Source: Bordetella sp.
Lineage (GTDB): Bacteria; Pseudomonadota; Gammaproteobacteria; Burkholderiales; Burkholderiaceae_B
Direction of reading: 5' to 3'
Assembly (NCBI GenBank): GCA_022818765.1
Contig: CP063810.1
Location: forward strand, 327,533 to 391,532
DNA: 64,000 bases
In this document: positions 42,821 through 51,728 of the stretch, in pieces
Layout of the letters: each line of letters starts with the position of its first letter
Position numbering within the stretch: position 1 is the stretch's first letter
Program-made: the position numbers and the translations under genes
Notes under the pieces: model-generated
Told to the model about the DNA's origin: nothing
Database searches by the model: none
The model's input: the letters and a program-made list of their open reading frames with translations, nothing else

Positions 42821-43375
42821 TTAGGTATCGTTAGAAACTATAATCACCATAGCAGGACGAAGTGTTCTATCAAAAATTGTATAACCTTTTTGCAATAATT
42901 GAGCAATTGTATTATTTTCTTGCTTATTATCTGGTTTTATAGATGAAACTGCTTGATGAAGATGAGGATCAAATTTATCACCATTCTCTGGAGCTATTTC
43001 TTTAATTTGATTGCGATCAAAAACAGAAAACAGTTGTCTATGAATAGCATCAACACCTTTCTTCAAAATTTCAACAGTTTGATCTTTTTGATCTAATGCA
43101 GCTTCAAGACTATCTTTAACAGGAATTAAATCTTGAGCAAAACCTTCAATACTAAATTTTCTAGCTTTGCTCATATCCTCTGCGTTTCGCTTTCTTAAAT
43201 TTTCTAATTCAGCGCTGGCACGCAAAAACTGATCTTTCTGATTTTCAGCAATTTCATTAGCTACTTTTATCTCAACTCGAAGTTGATCAATTTCTGATTG
43301 TAACTTTTCCAGTGGAGACAGCTCATCATTTTCAATATTTGAGAGCTGATTTTCTGAACCGTTATGTTCTATCAT
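42821..43375 (-). CDS. grpE: Nucleotide exchange factor GrpE
   Basis: The 184-residue protein has a long N-terminal coiled-coil (residues about 20-75), then LRKRNAEDMSKARKFSIEGFAQDLIPVKDSLEAAL and the beta-domain with FDPHLHQAV and LQKGYTIFDRTLRPAMVIV-like sequence at the end. GrpE releases ADP from DnaK. It precedes dnaK, separated by about 150 bases that contain dnaK's own heat-shock promoter. Confidence 0.95.
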   Translation of the reverse strand: MIEHNGSENQLSNIENDELSPLEKLQSEIDQLRVEIKVANEIAENQKDQFLRASAELENLRKRNAEDMSKARKFSIEGFAQDLIPVKDSLEAALDQKDQTVEILKKGVDAIHRQLFSVFDRNQIKEIAPENGDKFDPHLHQAVSSIKPDNKQENNTIAQLLQKGYTIFDRTLRPAMVIIVSNDT

Positions 43376-43411
43376 ATTGGAAACTCCTTAATAAATATTA
43401 ACACCGATCGG

Positions 43412-43439
43412 TTTTGGGGATGATTTTTTATGTTTCAAG
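43412..43439 (-). promoter_or_regulatory. Sigma-32 (heat-shock) promoter of grpE
   Basis: On the reverse strand CTTGAAA (43433-43439) is followed after 13 bases by CCCCAAAA (43412-43419), close to the RpoH -10 CCCCATNT. It lies 36 bases before the grpE ATG and matches the arrangement in front of dnaK. Confidence 0.65.
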
Positions 43440-43550
43440 AGCAAATAAATTGAGAGAACACAGACAATTGAATAACTGTGATGAAAAACTTCTAATATAA
43501 TATTTTTTATAGTTATCATCTTATCTAATTTTATGATTAGAATGGTAATT

Positions 43551-44600
43551 CTACCAATTTTGAATATGCTCTTCTATCATTAATGATAAATTTTCTATCC
43601 ATTTTGGACTCTGATTCAGAGCAGGAATATAGTGAAATTTCTTGCCTCCAGCATTTAAAAAAATGGATCGAGATTCATTAGCTATTTCTTCAATAGTCTC
43701 TAAACAATCAACTACAAATCCTGGACAAAAAACATCAACATTTTGAATTCCTTCTTTAGCAAGTTTTTTTAGCACAAAATTTGTTGAAGGTTTTAACCAA
43801 GGGAGAAAACCAAAACGACTTTGAAAGGATATTTCTATATTTTCTCTAAGAAAATTGATTTCCCTTTTAATTAAATTGACAGTTTCTATACAGTCTAGAT
43901 AATAAGGATCACCTGATTTAATAGATGATTTAGGTAACCCATGAAAACTTATTATTAATTTTTCTGGTTTTCCTCTTTTTTCCCAAGATGATTCGATTTG
44001 ATGAATTATTGCAGAAATATAATACTGTGAAGAATAAAACCTTTTAATAAAACGTAACTCAGGTTGGTCATATACATTAGTTAAATATCGATTTGCTTCA
44101 TCCACTACACTAGCTGTAGTGCTAGCTGAATACTGAGGATACATTGGGATAATTAAAATTTTCTGATAATTTTGACTATGTAAATTCCTTAATATTTCTA
44201 AAATAGAAGGTGAACCATATCGCATAGCTAATTCAATTTTAATATTCAATTTTTTTTCTTCAAATAATTGTTTGATACAATTCAATTGACATTTGCTATA
44301 AAACCTTAAAGGAGAGCCATCTTTTTTCCAAATACTCACATATTTTGATTGAAGTTTTCTAGATCTTATAGGTAGAATTAAACAATATAAAATCGGGTAC
44401 CATATAATCTTCGGAATCTTTATTACTCTCGGATCAGATAAAAATTGAGATAGGTATTTTCGTATACTTTTTCTGTTTGGTAAATCTGGAGTTCCTAAAT
44501 GAACAAGTAATACTGCTTGTAAATTGTCGTTATTTGACTTCTTTAATGAGAAATCACCTTCTTTAAAATTAATATTTTGAAATCTAGAGAAACCATTCAT
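43551..44600 (-). CDS. hemH: Ferrochelatase
   Basis: The 349-residue protein inserts Fe2+ into protoporphyrin IX, the last step of heme synthesis. It begins (after a 28-residue variable N-terminus) AVLLVHLGTPDLP; the metal-binding His lies in IISFHGLPKSS, and YPQYSASTTASV and CPGFVVDCLETIEEI carry the other conserved residues. It precedes grpE on the same strand, the order of Bordetella relatives. With HemW and the iron transporter it indicates active heme use. Confidence 0.95.
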   Translation of the reverse strand: MNGFSRFQNINFKEGDFSLKKSNNDNLQAVLLVHLGTPDLPNRKSIRKYLSQFLSDPRVIKIPKIIWYPILYCLILPIRSRKLQSKYVSIWKKDGSPLRFYSKCQLNCIKQLFEEKKLNIKIELAMRYGSPSILEILRNLHSQNYQKILIIPMYPQYSASTTASVVDEANRYLTNVYDQPELRFIKRFYSSQYYISAIIHQIESSWEKRGKPEKLIISFHGLPKSSIKSGDPYYLDCIETVNLIKREINFLRENIEISFQSRFGFLPWLKPSTNFVLKKLAKEGIQNVDVFCPGFVVDCLETIEEIANESRSIFLNAGGKKFHYIPALNQSPKWIENLSLMIEEHIQNW

Positions 44601-45194
44601 CGAATATGTATTTTTATCAAAAATGTATAAAAGTCTTAAAAATTACACTAGCACAAATTTTTTAAATCAATAAAAATTTTATTGTTCAATGTATCATTTC
44701 TAATAATTTTCTCAAAACAGAAAAAAATCTTTTACTTTTTTAAACATATCATATCTCTAATAAATTAGCTGATATTCTTCATCATTTCGTTTGCATTACC
44801 TGTTAATCTTTCCTGATTTTAATACAAATTAATTATTTTGTTAATTAAAAATATTTGTCATCTAATGAATGACAAATATTTTTAATTAGAAGATCTTTCA
44901 CGGATTATTATGATAGATTGACTTTTTGATTTGGTTTGATAACCATAAAATATATAGTGAAAATTAAACATTAATATTAATTATAATTAAAGAATTTAAT
45001 CTTGATCTCACGTAAAATAATTCCGAATATTGAGTTTCCTTAAATAACATCTGACTATAAATGTTGTTTTTTAATTTAAACATTAATAATATGTTGCTTT
45101 CATTAATACAATATAAAAATATAAAGAAAGTTTTCATAATTAATTTAATAGTTGAATTAATATAAAAACATTGAAACCTTCAACTTATTTTATT
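44601..45194. other. Divergent spacer between hemH and nadK (594 bp)
   Basis: No coding frame. Relatives keep hrcA in this neighbourhood; I saw neither HrcA-like peptide pieces nor a CIRCE element (TTAGCACTC-N9-GAGTGCTAA). The only clear structure is a 20-bp perfect hairpin at 44842-44888. The rest is AT-rich. Confidence 0.45.
44842..44888. repeat. Perfect 20-bp hairpin between hemH and nadK
   Basis: Arms 44842-44861 and 44869-44888 are fully complementary around the 7-base loop CTAATGA. The core is ATTTGTCAT/ATGACAAAT flanked by A/T tracts, so a U-rich tail exists on either strand. It stands 240 bases from the nearest gene, which makes it look like the terminator of a gene that has been lost, or a regulatory structure. 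Confidence 0.6.
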
Positions 45195-46091
45195 ATGAAT
45201 TTCTCCACAGTTGCACTCATCGGAAGATATCGAGATACAGGTTTAAATACTCCACTGGAAAAACTTGTTAACTTATTAATTAAAGCTAACCGTCAGGTAT
45301 TAATTGAATCGGAAACCGCCTACAATACAGGTTTATGCAATTATCCTATTGCTAGTTTAAAACAGATAGGAGACTATGCTTCTTTAGCAATTGTAATAGG
45401 AGGAGACGGTACAGTTTTATCCACAGCACGCTATTTAGCTCCATATGGAGTACCTTTGCTTGGAATAAATCATGGGCGACTTGGGTTTATTACGGATATA
45501 CCCATATGTGATATGACAAATGCTATTAATTGGATTATTGAAGGAAATTACCAAATTGAAGAAAGAATTTTGTTAAAAAGTACTGTTTGGAGAGATAACG
45601 AAAAAATACATTCAGCTTTATCACTTAATGATGTTGTTCTAAATCGGTCAAGTAGAGGAGGAATGATTGAAATTGAAATTGAATATAACAATACTTTTAT
45701 GTATACACAACGAGCCGATGGATTGATTATTGCAACTCCAACAGGCTCTACTGCTTATGCATTAGCTTCTAATGGACCAATATTACATCCTACCTTAAAT
45801 GCAATATTATTGGTACCAGTTGCTCCTCAAACTTTATCAAACCGCCCAATAATTATCCCTGAAAATGGAATATTAAAAATGAAATTAACTGAGATCGGTC
45901 GAGATACTGGAGCTAATGTTCATTTTGATACGCAAACTTTATCAAATTTGCAGTTAGGAGATCAAATAACAGTCGAACGATCTAAATATAAAACTCGTTT
46001 TGTTCATCCTGATGGTTACAGTTTTTTTTCTACTTTGCGTAAAAAATTACACTGGAACATCATGCCAAAATCTTCCGATTGCAAGTTTTAA
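45195..46091 (+). CDS. nadK: NAD kinase
   Basis: From the ATG at 45195 the protein has 298 residues. It carries the GGDGT motif (69-73), the LGINHGRLGFITDIP segment, and RADGLIIATPTGSTAYALASNGP. It phosphorylates NAD to NADP using ATP or polyphosphate. The sequence, including the terminal YSFFSTLRKKLHWN, closely follows what I recall of the Bordetella enzyme and is one of the better lineage clues here. An upstream TTG extension to 45171 is not conserved. recN, which follows in relatives, is absent. Confidence 0.95.
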   Translation: MNFSTVALIGRYRDTGLNTPLEKLVNLLIKANRQVLIESETAYNTGLCNYPIASLKQIGDYASLAIVIGGDGTVLSTARYLAPYGVPLLGINHGRLGFITDIPICDMTNAINWIIEGNYQIEERILLKSTVWRDNEKIHSALSLNDVVLNRSSRGGMIEIEIEYNNTFMYTQRADGLIIATPTGSTAYALASNGPILHPTLNAILLVPVAPQTLSNRPIIIPENGILKMKLTEIGRDTGANVHFDTQTLSNLQLGDQITVERSKYKTRFVHPDGYSFFSTLRKKLHWNIMPKSSDCKF

Positions 46092-46233
46092 TGAAATTAA
46101 ATTTCCAAGAAAATTTGCACATTAACAAGTATAAATTATAAAATTGAATTTGGCCGAAATATAGATCCAATAATTAATTTTGTAAACTATTTTAAATTTA
46201 TAAAGTTTTCAATAACAATAATAAAACTTTTGA

Positions 46234-46239
46234 TATAAT
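46234..46239 (+). promoter_or_regulatory. Candidate extended -10 for bamE
   Basis: TGATATAAT (46231-46239) is a TG-n-TATAAT extended -10 element about 25 bases before the bamE start. No convincing -35. Confidence 0.4.
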
Positions 46240-46263
46240 TTTCGGGTAAGAATCACTTTGAAA

Positions 46264-46677
46264 ATGTTTAAAAATTTTCTTTCTATCAATTTAAGAAAGT
46301 TGATCTTCTTATTAAGAATATTCAGCAAAATTTTTGATTTTCACAAAACGTTTTATTTTATAAAAAAAATCACTTGGATTTTATTTATAACTTTATCAGT
46401 TAGTAGTTGTTTTTTTTCTAAAAAACTATTTTCCCCTTGCGAATCAGTAATTTACCAAGGCATTTGGATTACAGATTCAGATATTAAATTATTGCAACCA
46501 AATATGACAAAAAATGAAGTGCTTTTATTATTAGGAAATCCTTCATTATCAAGTATTCTTGACAAGAATCGTTGGGATTATTTATATTTCCAAATAATTG
46601 ATCACATTATTATTAATAAAAGACAATTAACTGTTTGGTTTAAAGATGATTGTTTGGTGCGTTGGTTGGTCAACTAA
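46264..46677 (+). CDS. bamE: Outer-membrane assembly lipoprotein BamE
   Basis: The mature region matches the BamE/SmpA/OmlA family: YQGIWITDSDIKLLQPNMTKNEV, LLLGNPSL and the WDYLYF strand, ending with a short charged tail. A lipobox-like SVSSC precedes the mature Cys. BamE is part of the BAM complex that folds outer-membrane proteins. The N-terminus is odd: about 45 residues precede the lipobox, with no start codon closer to it, whereas a normal lipoprotein signal is about 20 residues. The ATG at 46264 is used; a TTG at 46258 is also possible. dapB follows, as in relatives where fur and bamE precede dapB. Confidence 0.85.
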   Translation: MFKNFLSINLRKLIFLLRIFSKIFDFHKTFYFIKKITWILFITLSVSSCFFSKKLFSPCESVIYQGIWITDSDIKLLQPNMTKNEVLLLLGNPSLSSILDKNRWDYLYFQIIDHIIINKRQLTVWFKDDCLVRWLVN

Positions 46678-46777
46678 TATTCAATCTGAAAAGATTTCAT
46701 AGAATGGATATAGTTTAGGACTGTTTATTATTTCTTAATATATTGTTTCATAAAAATGAATAAAAGAGGAATGTGTT

Positions 46778-47584
46778 ATGATACATGTTGCGGTTTCTGG
46801 AGCTTCAGGTCGAATGGGTCAAGCAATTATTAATGAAATATTAAATAATCCTAAATTAAAACTCGTTGCTGCATTTGAAAAAAATGATAATCCTAATTTA
46901 GGAAAAGATGCTGGTTTTAAATTTGGTAAAAATACGTATATTTCAATTAGCAATAATATTAATGATCTTTCTAAAGCAGATTGTTTAATTGATTTTACTC
47001 AACCTCAAAATACGATTAATAATCTTAAAATATGTGCCGAACTAGGCAAAAAAATTGTAATTGGAACCACTGGATTTAATGAAAAAGATAAAAATCTTAT
47101 TAATTTTTTTTCCAAAAAAACAGCTATTGTTTTATCTCCAAACATGAGCATTGGAATTAATTTAATATTCAAATTGCTTGATGTAACATCTAAATTTTTA
47201 GGTAAAGATTACGATGTTGAAATACTTGAAGCCCATCATAAACATAAACTTGATTCTCCATCTGGAACAGCATTAAAAATGGGAGAAATTATCGCTGCTT
47301 CTCGCAATACTGAATTATCTAAAATCGCATCTTGGGAATCATGTAAGAATAATTCCCTTCGGAAACCAGGATCTATAGGATTTTCTTGTATGCGAGGTGG
47401 AGATATATCAGGTGAACATGTTGCTTATTTTTATGGACCAGGAGAGCAAATTGAAATTAAGCATAAATCAAATGATAGAAGAATTTATGCTAATGGAGCA
47501 ATACATGCAGCTTGTTTTTTAGCTGATAAGAAGATTGGACTTTATGATATGCACGCTGTACTTCAATCAAAAAATTCCTTATGA
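46778..47584 (+). CDS. dapB: 4-hydroxy-tetrahydrodipicolinate reductase
   Basis: The 268-residue enzyme has the NAD(P)-binding VAVSGASGRMGQAI at the start, CLIDFTQP, VIGTTGFN and the catalytic EILEAHHKHKLDSPSGTALK block. It makes tetrahydrodipicolinate for lysine and meso-diaminopimelate, and so for peptidoglycan. GAGGAATGTGTT with AGAGGA precedes the ATG. It is convergent with murB, another cell-wall gene, with 30 bases between. Confidence 0.96.
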   Translation: MIHVAVSGASGRMGQAIINEILNNPKLKLVAAFEKNDNPNLGKDAGFKFGKNTYISISNNINDLSKADCLIDFTQPQNTINNLKICAELGKKIVIGTTGFNEKDKNLINFFSKKTAIVLSPNMSIGINLIFKLLDVTSKFLGKDYDVEILEAHHKHKLDSPSGTALKMGEIIAASRNTELSKIASWESCKNNSLRKPGSIGFSCMRGGDISGEHVAYFYGPGEQIEIKHKSNDRRIYANGAIHAACFLADKKIGLYDMHAVLQSKNSL

Positions 47585-47614
47585 GGGTCACAAAAACATC
47601 ATCAAAGTTCAGTT

Positions 47615-48652
47615 TTATATTATGACAGGTTCAATTTCTAAAAATATTCCATATTTTTTTGTGACATCTTGTTGAATAGATTGAGCTAACTGAATAACTT
47701 CTTTGGCTTTAGCTCCTCCAAGATTCACTAAAACTAAGGGTTGGTGTTTGTAAACACCTACAGATCCTTTTGATCGACCTCTCCAACCACATTTCTCAAT
47801 CAAACAACCAGCAAAAATTTTGCAACGACCATCTCTTTGTTTATAATGAATAATATCAGGAAACTCTTGAAATGAAATATTTTGTTTTTCTAAATTTATA
47901 ACAGGATTTTTGAAAAAACACCCTACATTTCCAATTATATTAGGATCTGGCAATTTTGCCTTTCTTATGCTACATATAGCATAAAAGATTTCTTCCAATT
48001 TAGGATCTGTTGATGAAAATTTAAAAAATTTTTTTAAGTCTGGATATTCTAAGTTTGGTTTCCAACATTTGGGTAAATTTAATCGAACTGAAAGAATTAA
48101 TAGATGGCTATGTGTCTTTTTCTTAAAAATACTATCTCGGTAATCAAATTGACAATCACTAGCATCCATATGAACCATACTACCTGATTTTAAATCCCAT
48201 GCAATTAAACTATGAAAATAGTCAGATAACTCGACCCCATATGCACCAATATTTTGTATTGGTGCAGCTCCAACAGTACCAGGAATTAGAGCAAGGTTTT
48301 CTAAACCAGCCCAACCGTTAAAGGTAAAATTGGCAACAATATTATGCCAAAGTTCTCCAGCTGCGATTTCAATAATCCTATTTTTAGGCCGATTTTCAAT
48401 TAAGTTTATACCTAATAACTCAACTTTAATCAACAAACCATCTAGGATTTCAGGGAGTATAATATTACTGCCTCCTCCTAAAATATGTATGCGTGAATAG
48501 TTAGAAGCTAGTTCAGATAGAGATGAAAGTTGAGAGATTTGAGAAACAGTTACAAAATTTTGAGCAATAGAGTGAAGTCCAAATGTATTAAATATTTGAA
48601 GATTTTTTTTACAGGGTATTAAACTTTTTTCTTCGGAAATCATATTTTTCAT
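47615..48652 (-). CDS. murB: UDP-N-acetylenolpyruvoylglucosamine reductase, Cys at catalytic Ser
   Basis: The 345-residue type I MurB has the FAD-binding ILGGGSNIIL (57-66), LIPGTVGAAPIQNIGAYG (122-139), YRDSIF with the catalytic Arg (172), and the C-terminal LEIEPV with the conserved Glu. The motif that is GSFFKNP in E. coli reads GCFFKNP (Cys245, codon TGT), replacing the serine that acts as general acid. It reduces the enolpyruvyl group to make UDP-MurNAc. All else looks intact. Confidence 0.94.
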   Translation of the reverse strand: MKNMISEEKSLIPCKKNLQIFNTFGLHSIAQNFVTVSQISQLSSLSELASNYSRIHILGGGSNIILPEILDGLLIKVELLGINLIENRPKNRIIEIAAGELWHNIVANFTFNGWAGLENLALIPGTVGAAPIQNIGAYGVELSDYFHSLIAWDLKSGSMVHMDASDCQFDYRDSIFKKKTHSHLLILSVRLNLPKCWKPNLEYPDLKKFFKFSSTDPKLEEIFYAICSIRKAKLPDPNIIGNVGCFFKNPVINLEKQNISFQEFPDIIHYKQRDGRCKIFAGCLIEKCGWRGRSKGSVGVYKHQPLVLVNLGGAKAKEVIQLAQSIQQDVTKKYGIFLEIEPVII

Positions 48653-48920
48653 AATCTAAAAAAAAATTTTCAGCTTAAACTAAAAAATTTTACAAATAAA
48701 ATATTAATTCTTTGAATTTTTGATTGATGAAATTAAAAATTCAACATGTTTATGTGTTATTTTCTTTTTTGAAAAAAATTTGGATAAGTTTTCAAAAGAA
48801 CAAAAATACTATTTAGTAATTCAAGTTTCAAGCACACACTTGCTAAAACAAGATTCATTAGATAAAATCAAAAGCATATTTAATTATTAGTCGATTATTT
48901 TTTGATAGAATAATTCACAG

Positions 48921-48996
48921 GCGGGAATAGCTCAGCTGGTAGAGCGCAACCTTGCCAAGGTTGAAGTCGCGAGTTCGAACCTCGTTTCCCGCTCCA
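48921..48996 (+). tRNA. tRNA-Gly (GCC)
   Basis: A 76-base tRNA with acceptor GCGGGAA/TTCCCGC, D-stem GCTC/GAGC, anticodon stem CAACC/GGTTG with loop TTGCCAA (anticodon GCC), T-arm GCGAG/CTCGT, discriminator T and encoded CCA. It is followed about 235 bases later by tRNA-Cys on the same strand. Confidence 0.97.
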
Positions 48997-49230
48997 TTTT
49001 ATGTTTCACTATTATATCTATCGATATCAATCTTTATAGTTGTGCGAAAAACTCTAAAATATTGTATTAATTCCTGTTGATAGTTAAACTTTTCATACAA
49101 AGATATTTGAATAATTTCTCATAAGATGTTATGGTGAAATTCGATCATATATGTATTTGGATTTCAATTCAAAATTAAAATAAGTTTTTTTCTGATATTT
49201 ATATTTAATATATATAGAATATATTTAGTT

Positions 49231-49304
49231 GGCGCAATGGCAGAATGGTTATGCAGCGGACTGCAAATCCGTAAATGTCGGTTCGATCCCGGCTTGCGCC
49301 TCCA
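49231..49304 (+). tRNA. tRNA-Cys (GCA)
   Basis: A 74-base tRNA with acceptor GGCGCAA/TTGCGCC, anticodon stem GCGGA/TCCGT with loop CTGCAAA (anticodon GCA), T-arm GTCGG/CCGGC, discriminator T (the cysteine identity base U73) and encoded CCA. Confidence 0.97.
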
Positions 49305-49463
49305 AAATCTTATACGGTTTTATTTTTTAAATTTTTTATGAATCGGACAGAGTTTGCACATTTAAAAATTTTTTATTTGATTAAATTTCAAAAGATTCTT
49401 GATTTCAAATCAATTTTTAATTTCAAGAATTGAAATTATCGATATTCAGAGTTAATTGTCATT

Positions 49464-50042
49464 ATGACAAATCAATTATTAAACACATATTTTCCTGCTC
49501 CAAGACAATCTTTTTTTTGCAGTCAATGTGGCTCAACAATACATCGCTGTATTCCAGATGGAGATACTCGGGAACGAGATGTATGTAATAATTGCGGAGC
49601 CATTCATTATCAAAACCCTAGAATGGTTGTTGGAACTATTCCAATATTAGATAATAGAATCCTTCTTTGTCGCAGAGCGATTAAACCAAAATATAATACT
49701 TGGACATTGCCAGCTGGATTTATGGAATTGGGAGAAAGTTCTGAAGAATGTGCAATTCGTGAAACATTTGAAGAAACAGGAATTAGAGTAAAAATTAAAA
49801 ATCTTTTTACAATCATAGATGTGCCTAAAGTTGAACAACTGCATTTATTTTATTTAGCTAATGCTTCGAATTTAAAATTCGATCTTGGTAATGAAAGTCT
49901 TGAAGCTCGCTTCTATGAAGAATGTGAAATTCCTTGGAAAGAATTATCTTTTCATACGGTGATAATAACTATTTCTCAATTTTTTAAAGATCGCCGACTT
50001 GGAATATTTAATATGCATCATTATTCCGTAAATTCTAAATAA
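49464..50042 (+). CDS. Nudix hydrolase with N-terminal zinc ribbon
   Basis: The 192-residue protein has an N-terminal four-Cys zinc ribbon (FFCSQCGS ... VCNNCGAIHYQNP, about residues 19-52) followed by a Nudix domain. The Nudix box GFMELGESSEECAIRETFEETGI-like segment (from about 92) fits G-x5-E-x7-R-E-x2-E-E-x-G-I. The layout resembles NudC-type NADH pyrophosphatases but is shorter, lacking their N-terminal half. Substrate cannot be told: NAD(H), ADP-ribose and similar nucleotide diphosphates are the usual ones. It stands alone between tRNA-Cys and pyrD. Confidence 0.85.
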   Translation: MTNQLLNTYFPAPRQSFFCSQCGSTIHRCIPDGDTRERDVCNNCGAIHYQNPRMVVGTIPILDNRILLCRRAIKPKYNTWTLPAGFMELGESSEECAIRETFEETGIRVKIKNLFTIIDVPKVEQLHLFYLANASNLKFDLGNESLEARFYEECEIPWKELSFHTVIITISQFFKDRRLGIFNMHHYSVNSK

Positions 50043-50180
50043 GGAATGAATGTTCAAATATTTCATTATCAATTTTTAAAGAAATGGATTTGTATGTTTA
50101 AATAAGTGAAATAAGAAATGCATTATTCAATTGATATTTTCTCGTACTTTTTTAAAAAAATTGTTGATTTTTAGTTTGTC

Positions 50181-51250
50181 ATGTCATTGATTTTTCATAC
50201 TTACCCTTTTATTCGAAAAGTTTTATTTTCTATAAACCCTGAATTTGCACATAAAGCTTCTTTGTATGGTTTACAAAAAATGTATGATTGCTTTATTGGA
50301 AGATGGGTTTTACATTCACAACCGATCTATCCTTGTTCGTTAATGGGCTTAAATTTAAGAAATCCAATTGGTTTAGCTGCAGGTTTTGATAAAAATGCAT
50401 CAAGCATTGATGCATTAGGTAATTTAGGGTTTGGATTTATAGAAGCAGGTACTGTGACTCCTAAACCTCAATACGGCAATAAAAAACTAGAATTTTTAGA
50501 TTGGTAAAAGATAAAGCAATTATAAACCGATTGGGTTTTAATAATGATGGATTAGAAGTATTTATTCAAAATATTTTAAAAAGTCAATGGCGTAACCAGG
50601 GTGGAATTCTAGGATTGAATATTGGAAAAAATTCAGATACTTCGATTGAAGATGCCTCATTTGACTATTTGAAAAGCTTAACAAGGTTATATCCATATGC
50701 AGATTATATTACAATCAATATTTCTTCTCCTAATACTTCTGAACTTCAAACATTGCAAAGTGGAAATAGATTGATAAATCTACTGAAAGAGATCCAAGAA
50801 AAACGGAAAGAATTAACCGATATATATGAAAAAAATGTACCATTAGCAGTCAAGATTTCTCCCGATTTAAAATATGATCAAATAGATTTTATCTCTCAGA
50901 TTTTACCAACCTATGGAATTAATGGAATTATTGCAACAAATACTTCTCTTTCAAGAAAAAATTTAACTAATTTAAGATTTTCAAAACAAAGTGGAGGACT
51001 TTCTGGATCTCCTATTCACGATACATCTCTTAAAATTATCAATCGCTTGAAAGAAAAAATTGATAGTAGTGTAGAAATCATTGGAGTAGGCGGTATTTTA
51101 TCTGGACAACAAGCAATAGAAAAAATATTAGCGGGCAGCAAAGCTGTACAACTTTACACAGGTCTTATATATAGGGGGCCTATTTTAATTAATGAATGTA
51201 TTAAAGCAATTGATCAATTTAAACTTTCTAAAAATAAATCCTTCATATAA
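50181..51250 (+). CDS. pyrD: Dihydroorotate dehydrogenase (quinone), one frameshift
   Basis: Two frames form one class 2 PyrD, about 356 residues when joined. The first has [16 protein letters not shown] and [18 protein letters not shown]; the second has [41 protein letters not shown] (catalytic Ser) and [11 protein letters not shown]. They break at a six-A run (50481-50486); a seventh A reads [19 protein letters not shown], matching the family's PRxFRL segment. The enzyme oxidises dihydroorotate with ubiquinone at the inner membrane, consistent with ubiG and ubiH here. A sequence error or slippage is likelier than decay. Confidence 0.87.
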
Positions 51251-51333
51251 ATTTTGGTAATGTATAACCAAAAATATATGTGATGAATACAAAATTACTT
51301 ATTTTTAATCAGTATTAAAAGATTTTAAATGAA

Positions 51334-51666
51334 ATGGAGACTTCAATTTACTTAATTATATGCTTTTGTGCGAATTGGTGCAGTACTTGTCGTAAGTATA
51401 TTCACGAATTTAGAATTCTATCAACAAATTTACCTGAATATAATCTTCATTGGGTAGATATCGAGAACAATCCTGATCTTTTATATGATGAAGATGTTGA
51501 GAATTTTCCAACTATTTTGATTCAAAAACAGGGGCAAACTGTTTTCTTTGGTTCTATTTTACCTCATATTTTTTGTCTTAAACGATTAATTAAGAATATT
51601 GATTTATATCAAAACAATAACAATATTCTTACCAGTTTTCCAGATATGCGATCATTTTTCAAATAG
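51334..51666 (+). CDS. Thioredoxin-like protein
   Basis: The 110-residue protein has the thioredoxin-fold strand IICFCANWCSTC with a WC-S-T-C active site (about residues 15-19) and the cis-proline segment NFPTILIQKQGQ. Both Cys residues are present, so thiol-disulfide exchange is likely. No signal peptide is visible, so it is probably cytoplasmic. The active site differs from WCGPC of housekeeping TrxA. It follows pyrD by 83 bases. Confidence 0.8.
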   Translation: METSIYLIICFCANWCSTCRKYIHEFRILSTNLPEYNLHWVDIENNPDLLYDEDVENFPTILIQKQGQTVFFGSILPHIFCLKRLIKNIDLYQNNNNILTSFPDMRSFFK

Positions 51667-51728
51667 ATTACTTATCAATATTGATAATTTTTTATGATCT
51701 ATCATGATAAAAATTTAATTATTAAACT

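Noticed and set aside
44601..45194. Search for hrcA remnants and a CIRCE operator
   Set aside because: No peptide piece or inverted TTAGCACTC repeat was visible on either strand; only the 20-bp hairpin remains unexplained.
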